A stretch of DNA of 64,000 nt from Ochromonas danica (Eukaryota; Sar; Chrysophyceae; Chromulinales; Chromulinaceae). The notes below the pieces were generated by a model, which was not told the DNA's origin, did no database searches, and was given only the letters and a program-made list of their open reading frames with translations. A program made the translations under genes and the position numbers. The stretch spans positions 124,001 to 188,000 of the forward strand of contig VKHL01000038.1 in NCBI GenBank assembly GCA_015146655.1, in the 5' to 3' direction. Shown in pieces: positions 58,410-64,000 of this stretch. Position 1 is the first letter of the stretch; each line of letters opens with the position of its first letter.

Positions 58410-58504
58410 GGGGAATTGGTCTAGGGGTATGATTCTCGCTTAGGGTGCGAGAGGTCCCGGGTTCGAACCCAGCCTTCGTTGCTAAGAAATTCCCGGATTC
58501 CCCC
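58410..58504 (+). tRNA. tRNA-Pro (AGG) with a 23-nt T-loop insertion, copy 2
   Basis: Identical to copy 1 over 58406-58530, including 4 bp of 5' flank and 26 bp of 3' flank with the T5 terminator. Anticodon AGG is at 58442-58444 and the inserted segment at about 58469-58491. The 5' flank beyond ACGC differs from copies 1 and 3, so the duplication boundaries differ. Confidence 0.8.
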
Positions 58505-58844
58505 GCCGAATCTTTTTGTCTTTTCTTTCTGTGATGTGCGAGTGCTGAAATAATCTACAATAATGACGTGACAATGTTTATTAGTGACAGGTGCTAATGA
58601 AAGCTGAATATTTCTTCTGTTAATCTAATCCCATATTATAGCAGTGTCTTACTTAGCCTTACTTAGCATGTATTGGCAGTAGTCTATCCGAAGTAGTCAC
58701 ATAGCTGGAGGAAGCTTTCTTTTCTCCTTCGGAGGGTTCTTATAGGGCCATGTTGAAGTCTCGTTCTATTGTTTTGCTGTTGGAATGCTCTGTATTGGCT
58801 TCTAGTCAATCGTACCTATTGGTGATACAACGTGTCTTCTTCCA

Positions 58845-59554
58845 TCACCAATCATCCATGACTTGCTGCTTGCAGGTTGATATTAAGCTTCCTTCTGTGC
58901 GCCCTTCTCCCTTCTTCTCTTTCTCTTCTTCCTTGTTGTGATTGTCAAGACAGTCCAGTCTGTCTTCTCTTTGGCCGTGAACTGGTCTTGGTCAACCATC
59001 TCCTTCAGACTACCTTGTAAAAATGAGATCCTCTTTTCTTCACAAAAGCCTCCATACCACCGATCTCCTCTGGACAAGTCAGGTCACGAACCAGGTAGGA
59101 TACACACACTTCAGCAGCTGCTTCAGGAGAGAATATCACACCGCGACGAGGAGGTAGGAAATTCTTGGTTGTCCTTCCATAGATTCTCTTTTTGGGCCAA
59201 GGCTGCAGACCTCTAGAATTGAGGGTTAAGATGCTTGGTATCAGCTTTCAAGATATATGATCCACTATATTCTGAGAGCGAGAGCCTGTAGATGGTGCAG
59301 AAGGAGGTTATTGGTTAACTTTCCATGTATGGCTACTTCTTGGGCGTTTGCCTGTGAAAATTGCCATGTTTGATAAACCGCGTGAATTTCTCTGCCCGTA
59401 GTATTGTTACGCGCGGGACGAAGCCATTAACTTTCCACCAGATGTCCAAACTCTGGATGTCTGGAGGAAAGATGGGAGAAATGAAATGTTGGGAAAGAAT
59501 GCGTTCTGTTGAAAGACTGTCAAAGCAATCTGGTACTATTACAGGCCAAATCAT
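58845..59554 (-). CDS. Putative three-exon gene, unknown product
   Basis: A tentative model. Exons 59379-59554, 59014-59212 and 58845-58931 join in frame (154 codons) with GT-AG ends and matching phases. The protein reads MIWPVIVPDCFDSLSTERIL ... LDIWWKVNGFVPRVTILRAE, then GVIFSPEAAAEVCVSYLVRD and GGMEAFVKKRGSHFYK, ending in a charged tail. The middle exon has the most protein-like composition. I recognise no family. The start lies 72 bp from the divergent HD-oxygenase start. Random open frames in this interval remain a real alternative. Confidence 0.35.
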
Positions 59555-59626
59555 CCTTCATTGTTCTGAATCAAATTTTGATTTATCTTGGTTCCCCATT
59601 CGCTAGATCGCAAAACTACAGAAGAG

Positions 59627-60184
59627 ATGGCGGATGTTTCCCGACCAGATTTTGTCGATGAGATCCTTGAGATCTTTGCGACGCGTGGCGATGCACATTA
59701 TGGTGAGGACGTGCCGCAGCGTGAACATGCGGAGCAATGTGCTCATCATGCAGCGGCCGCAGGTGCAGTGCCGGAAATGATCGTTGCAGCACTTTTGCAT
59801 GACATCGGGCACTTGTTACATGAGTGTGGCGAAGACGCCGCTGATCGTGGGATAGATACCCAGCACGAGCAGATTGGCGCTGCGTATCTGGCGCGTGCAC
59901 TGCCAGACAGCGTTACCCAGCCGATCGCGCTGCACGTAGCAGCAAAGCGCTATCTGGCAACACTAGATCGGAGTTACTTCGAAAAACTCAGCTCGGCCTC
60001 TTTGCAAAGTTTCTTGTTACAAGGTGGATTGATGAGTGCAGACGAGATGGTGGCCTTTGAAGCCAATCCCTGGCGTGAAGCTGCAATGCAACTAAGGGCG
60101 TGGGACGAGATGGGCAAAATCGTGGGTGCTAAAATCCAACCTTTTGCCAGCTATATGCCCACCTTGAGGGAACTGATCTGTTAA
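59627..60184 (+). CDS. HD-domain oxygenase of the PhnZ/TmpB phosphonate type
   Basis: A 185-residue intronless protein. The metal ligands of the HD fold are visible: His in REHAEQCAHHA, the His-Asp pair in VAALLHDIGHLLHE, His in DTQHEQIGAAYL, His in IALHVAAKRYLATLD, and the late Asp in QLRAWDEMGK. The blocks LHVAAKRYL, LQGGLMSADEMVAFEANP and LRAWDEMGK are those of the bacterial family annotated as phosphonate-degradation HD-domain oxygenases, which use a di-iron site to cleave the C-P bond of hydroxylated aminophosphonates. The GEDV segment near residue 30 lies where PhnZ has its Tyr/Glu lid. The gene is clearly GC-richer than its surroundings and uses GCG/CGC-type codons rare in its neighbours, which points to transfer from bacteria. 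ATG 59627 is the first in frame. No phnY-like partner is seen nearby. Confidence 0.82.
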   Translation: MADVSRPDFVDEILEIFATRGDAHYGEDVPQREHAEQCAHHAAAAGAVPEMIVAALLHDIGHLLHECGEDAADRGIDTQHEQIGAAYLARALPDSVTQPIALHVAAKRYLATLDRSYFEKLSSASLQSFLLQGGLMSADEMVAFEANPWREAAMQLRAWDEMGKIVGAKIQPFASYMPTLRELIC

Positions 60185-60261
60185 AACTTAATACTATCAA
60201 TCTTTTCAATTCCGCTGTTCAAATCCTTCTGAAGAACTCTTTAAGTGATCAAGTGCGATAA

Positions 60262-60501
60262 ACCGTAAAGCAGGCGCCTATTTTGATTACCGAAAGAGAG
60301 AGATATTACCTGGGCGGACAAAACGCAGTTGACTGCACCAAAACTATCTGGAAGGGCAAATCTTTCGCCGTGGCGGGGTCGCCAAGACTCCTCATACCAC
60401 CTCACAAGCTGCTGACAGCGGAGCAATACGAAGCAGCTCTCAAACTATATGACCATTTCCACGCAGACGACACAGTTTGCATCAATTATAGCAATCACTA
60501 A
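60262..60501 (+). CDS. Open frame without ATG, possible exon or gene remnant
   Basis: An 80-codon open stretch preceded by an acceptor-like TAAAG and lacking an ATG. It reads LITERERYYLGGQNAVDCTK, then GKSFAVAGSPRLLIPPHKLL and AALKLYDHFHADDT, which looks more like protein than chance. Its GC is also above the local level. It may be a fragment of foreign DNA that came with the HD oxygenase, or an exon of an unmodelled gene. No family recognised. Confidence 0.25.
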   Translation, partial: TVKQAPILITERERYYLGGQNAVDCTKTIWKGKSFAVAGSPRLLIPPHKLLTAEQYEAALKLYDHFHADDTVCINYSNH

Positions 60502-60549
60502 CAAACATTGTCATTATTGTATATTAATGTAATAATATTCCTCCAGTAC

Positions 60550-60704
60550 AGAAAGAAAAGACAAAAAGATTCGGCGGGGGAATCCGGGAATTTCTTAGCA
60601 ACGAAGGCTGGGTTCGAACCCGGGACCTCTCGCACCCTAAGCGAGAATCATACCCCTAGACCAATTCCCCGCGTTATTTGGATTGATTTACTATGCAATA
60701 GAAT
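60550..60704 (-). repeat. 155-bp repeat carrying tRNA-Pro, right inverted copy
   Basis: The reverse complement of 57305-57459. It ends 19 bp before the ATG of the BEACH-type gene. Confidence 0.9.
60576..60670 (-). tRNA. tRNA-Pro (AGG) with a 23-nt T-loop insertion, copy 3
   Basis: Same sequence as copies 1 and 2, on the minus strand. Inserted segment at about 60589-60611; terminator (A-run on the plus strand) at about 60563-60567. It is transcribed away from the BEACH-type gene that starts just beyond its 5' flank. Confidence 0.8.
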
Positions 60705-60722
60705 AGTTGTTAGTCATGTTGT

Positions 60723-63700
60723 ATGAGAGGCCTTGCTCCCAAACTTGTTCCTCCCGATTACCTTGAGCACATCCTGGTAAAAAGCAAACAAATTAATCAA
60801 GAAATTACTATGACTTCTGACGATTTAGTCGTCATTGAAAATTCTTATATCCAGAATATTCTTGATATTTTGTTATTTTACGGTATCTATGATGATTTTC
60901 AAATTCAAGGATTAGCGTTAGGAGAATGTACTCCTTTCGTACAAGCCATTACAATATTTTTCAAAAAGAAATATCATGAACATGACGCTATTGATATTCA
61001 TTGTTTAATTTCAATAATCTCTGAACTTGGTAGTCAACCTACGGAAAGTCGAGAAGACGACGTGATATTTCAATTGATCGCCTTGTTGCCTTATTGTAGT
61101 TTCAAGAATAACTCGCTTTGTAGACTCTTTGATATCATGCGCACTTCCTTGCATTATTATTCCCAGTCATCATCATCATCTTCCTCCTCTTCCTCTGCTG
61201 TCAATGCATCATCATTGTTATTAACAGGAGGTGATGGGAGTGATCATCATCATGGTGGTGGGTTAAGACAACGATTACCTTTAATCTTCCATCCTGCACT
61301 TTTAAAAGAGTTAGCTACTCGTATCCTTATTGATGATCCACCTCATATCTTATTTCCTGGTGAGAAAGATAGTTTTTTACAAATCTCTCCTATTGTCTGG
61401 CAATGTACCACTGGATATACTCTTGCTATATGGATTAAGATCCCAACAACAACTTCTGCTAAAGGATTTGAATTATTCAGATGTAGAAATCCTCATTTAA
61501 CTATTGATGCGAATATGTCATATTCACCAGATGAGGCTGCATTTGCTATTCGTATTGTAACTAGTTCAGAGAAAAGTGGACGTGATGAAGTTCGTGGGAA
61601 GATTCTCATGACAACGGATGCTTGGCATCTTCTAACCATAAAACATTCTAATCCTAAAGATAGTGTTGGATTAATGACAGTTGTAGTAGATGGAATTACA
61701 GCTTTAGAAAACCAATTGAATTATCCTTCTGCTATGCTGGTTTCTAGTGAATCACATTGGACATTTGGTATTGGATTTTATGGTTTAATTGCAAATATTG
61801 CCTTCTATGAAGTAGATTTACCTTTACCTGTTATCAAGTTCATTCATGGTCTTGGACCATATTTACCAGAATTAAAGCTGGGTGTCTCATGTCCACAAAG
61901 TTCTTATGATAGTGGACATGCTACTTTAGGTACATTGGTGTCAAAAGGATTTTGGCCTAATCGACTCAATGCTATTCCTGTAGGGTTTAATGTCAATGCA
62001 GTGGTTGCTTCAGCTGGTGGAACGATGCTTCCATCAAGAACATTGGATTCGAATAGTTTCTACACAGAAATGATTCCGCAAACTATCGAAAATGATACTA
62101 ACGTCATTGTTTCCGCCACTGGTCGTTGTGAAGTGATTCTAACTGAATCTTGTGTTGAAAATATTGAAGAAGCAGGTGGTTGTAATCTTCTTCTTTATCT
62201 CTTTTGGGCATATATTCTTTGTAAAGGAGAAGAAGAGAAAAAAGTTGATGATGGAAATGATGATGGTAGTGTGGCAAAAATTCAAGAATGTATGTTACAT
62301 TGTCTATCTCTTCTGAGCAATCTCATTCGTGTTCATGCTGATTTGAAAGAACAATTCATTCAAAGTCATGGTTTCCATGTTGTTGCACATTGTCTATCTA
62401 ATATCTCTCCTGAATATAAGCCTATTTTGATTGATAAGAAGGTGGTGGATGGTTGTATGAAGTTAGTGGAGGCCTTGGGACAAGATGCTATTATTGGTGA
62501 TGGAATTGCTTCAGCTTTCCAAGGGCTTCTATTTGATTTCAGAATTTGGACTACTTGCGAACTATCCACATTCAAGTACTTCCTTGAATCTATTTCTTCT
62601 TTAGCATTAAAGGCGGGTGATCAACTCTTTCGTTGTATTGGAATGCAGAAGATATTAGATATTTTCCGTGTCCACATCTCGAAGTTGTTATCGAATGTAA
62701 GCCCACAGGATTTGCATGATGGGAATAACACATCTGAACAACAACTTGCCCGAGATTGTGCCAATGAAATACATCGCCTAATGATCATCATTAAAGACGC
62801 TGCTATTGAGAGTGCTTTGAAAGTCAAATCTTCTGAACCTCTATTAGAAATTGATGGACTTCTTTCTTGTCTTGCTGAAACCACCAGTAACTTCCTAGCT
62901 GAACGAATTCTGCGTCTTCTTTCTAACATTCGTATCACAAGTCCATCTGCTTTACAGAAGTCTCTTATTTACAATCGATTCTATGATACGATTCTTGTCT
63001 CTCTTTGGATGAAAAAAGGATTTTCTTTGGAAGTTCGTAGTTCTGGTTTGGGTTATCTCTTTTGGTTGCTTGAAATTGAGTTAAAAGATATTCCGCAGCA
63101 TATCATTCAAAGTCGAAAGAATACGTTACTCTCCGCCACAGGAAGTTTCAAAGGGGACAGTCGTATAAACCGTGGGAAGCCTGTTACGGCCCCTGCTGAT
63201 TCAGCACGAGTGCGTGCATTAGTAACGCATCTTAAAGAACAAGCTCGACCAATTGTGCGTTGGTGGAAAGTTTTAGCCATGTTAGCCATTGCAATGAATA
63301 AGGCAATGGACGAAGGTATTTGGGGAAATCTATCTCCTCCTTGCGTGAAATCACTCTTTGCAGTGAAAACTGCAGATGGTTCCAGTGGATCTGGTCCTTC
63401 TTCTTCTTCACATAATATAAGTGAATCTCTATCCAATCCTACCCAGGACGATCTTAACTTGGCGAACATGGTACAGGAACTTGTTGGAAGTAATCAAAGC
63501 AGCACATGGCTCATGATGCCTTTCTTACCATTCTTATTGCCTAGAATCGATCTGGAGACTTGTCAAAGAGTCTTAATGCAACTGAATATTCAATTCAAGA
63601 CTGATGATTGCCATAGCGAAGCAACAGCTTTCGTGGAAGAATCTGGGTGGATTGAGATATTTGTCGTTCTAGCTTTAATTGGAGAGATTCGCAGTCAAGC

Positions 63701-64000
63701 GACAGAGATTGTTGACTCAAAGTCTACGTTGACAGTGGCATCAACTTGCACAGAGCTTTCTCTTGAAATGCTCTCCATTGTCCTGGAATATAAGATTAAA
63801 AATCATCCATTGGAATCAGCACAGTGTTGGACAGTGTTAGAAGAAGTTTTCCTATCGGTGTGCAAAGCTAACACAGTGGATACTGTTTTGGCACTTAATA
63901 TTGAAAGACGCATGATTCGTCGATGCATTGCGTTAATTTTGCAACGTTTGGTGAAGTCTTCCGAAGAGTTTTGGAGCACTCCGACTTTCCATTGTGTAGA
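60723..64000 (+). CDS. BEACH/neurobeachin-type protein, N-terminal part (runs off window)
   Basis: An open frame continues from ATG 60723 to the window end, at least 1092 codons with no intron. Residues ~210-390 form a concanavalin-A-like lectin domain typical of neurobeachin, LRBA and LvsA-type proteins: FPGEKDSFLQISPIVWQC, GYTLAIWIKIP, TTDAWHLLTIKHS, TVVVDGITALE and HWTFGIGFYGLIANIAFYE. The rest seen here is armadillo-like helix (CMLHCLSLLSNLIRVHADLK, WWKVLAMLAIAMNKAM). The PH-BEACH and WD40 parts would lie downstream and are not visible. BEACH proteins act in vesicle and lysosome traffic. A stop codon 12 bp upstream supports ATG 60723, but it leaves only 19 bp to the inverted repeat, so an upstream exon or a promoter within the repeat is possible. 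Confidence 0.85.
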   Translation, partial: MRGLAPKLVPPDYLEHILVKSKQINQEITMTSDDLVVIENSYIQNILDILLFYGIYDDFQIQGLALGECTPFVQAITIFFKKKYHEHDAIDIHCLISIISELGSQPTESREDDVIFQLIALLPYCSFKNNSLCRLFDIMRTSLHYYSQSSSSSSSSSSAVNASSLLLTGGDGSDHHHGGGLRQRLPLIFHPALLKELATRILIDDPPHILFPGEKDSFLQISPIVWQCTTGYTLAIWIKIPTTTSAKGFELFRCRNPHLTIDANMSYSPDEAAFAIRIVTSSEKSGRDEVRGKILMTTDAWHLLTIKHSNPKDSVGLMTVVVDGITALENQLNYPSAMLVSSESHWTFGIGFYGLIANIAFYEVDLPLPVIKFIHGLGPYLPELKLGVSCPQSSYDSGHATLGTLVSKGFWPNRLNAIPVGFNVNAVVASAGGTMLPSRTLDSNSFYTEMIPQTIENDTNVIVSATGRCEVILTESCVENIEEAGGCNLLLYLFWAYILCKGEEEKKVDDGNDDGSVAKIQECMLHCLSLLSNLIRVHADLKEQFIQSHGFHVVAHCLSNISPEYKPILIDKKVVDGCMKLVEALGQDAIIGDGIASAFQGLLFDFRIWTTCELSTFKYFLESISSLALKAGDQLFRCIGMQKILDIFRVHISKLLSNVSPQDLHDGNNTSEQQLARDCANEIHRLMIIIKDAAIESALKVKSSEPLLEIDGLLSCLAETTSNFLAERILRLLSNIRITSPSALQKSLIYNRFYDTILVSLWMKKGFSLEVRSSGLGYLFWLLEIELKDIPQHIIQSRKNTLLSATGSFKGDSRINRGKPVTAPADSARVRALVTHLKEQARPIVRWWKVLAMLAIAMNKAMDEGIWGNLSPPCVKSLFAVKTADGSSGSGPSSSSHNISESLSNPTQDDLNLANMVQELVGSNQSSTWLMMPFLPFLLPRIDLETCQRVLMQLNIQFKTDDCHSEATAFVEESGWIEIFVVLALIGEIRSQATEIVDSKSTLTVASTCTELSLEMLSIVLEYKIKNHPLESAQCWTVLEEVFLSVCKANTVDTVLALNIERRMIRRCIALILQRLVKSSEEFWSTPTFHCV

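Overview
The window is nuclear DNA of a compact, AT-leaning protist genome. Genes lie on both strands, often head to head with 250-400 bp between start codons. Introns are mostly 60-90 nt GT-AG introns. TAA, TAG and TGA all act as stops, so the code is standard. Several enzymes that are plastid-located in algae and plants carry an N-terminal hydrophobic signal-like segment: 4-hydroxyphenylpyruvate dioxygenase, dihydrodipicolinate reductase, a phosphate translocator and a glutathione S-transferase-like protein. A ciliary LRRIQ1-like protein and a myosin with WW and PH modules are also present. My inference is a flagellated alga with a complex, secondarily acquired plastid, stramenopile-like, but the exact lineage cannot be fixed from this sequence.

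Layout. 1-5.7 kb: LRRIQ1-like protein and a Rossmann-fold epimerase. 5.8 kb: intron-containing tRNA-Asp. 6.2-16.1 kb: HPPD, a gamma-tubulin complex protein, an anoctamin with a 13-nt microexon, and a GST-like protein. 16.4-19.4 kb: homoserine kinase and dihydrodipicolinate reductase, divergent neighbours in the aspartate family of amino-acid synthesis. 19.6-25.4 kb: a five-exon myosin with two WW domains, a PH domain and two SH3-like repeats. 25.7-31.7 kb: NOP16, an unknown protein, a BUD22/SRFBP1 protein and an SR splicing factor. 32.8-40.9 kb: a DENN protein, a phosphate translocator, an unknown four-exon protein and the SUMO ligase NSE2. 41.7-46.5 kb: a GAF-domain protein, TatD nuclease and an unknown protein. 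47.3-50.6 kb: an ankyrin gene in which each repeat is one phase-0 exon. 51.2-56.8 kb: an IQ/C2-like protein whose coding frame shifts midway. 60.7 kb to the end: the 5' part of a BEACH/neurobeachin-type gene.

56.8-60.7 kb is unlike the rest. It holds a small MITE-like element and three identical tRNA-Pro(AGG) genes, each with a 23-nt insertion in the T-loop that restores a perfect cloverleaf when removed. Two of these tRNA copies face each other as 155-bp inverted repeats. Between them lies a GC-richer, intronless, bacterial-type HD-domain oxygenase of the PhnZ/TmpB phosphonate type, head to head with a weak three-exon gene model.

The observations most worth following are the T-loop insertion in tRNA-Pro, the one-exon-per-repeat ankyrin gene, the foreign-looking phosphonate-type oxygenase between inverted tRNA genes, and a near-perfect ~139-bp palindrome inside the LRRIQ1 coding region. 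No virus-derived elements or CRISPR arrays were seen.
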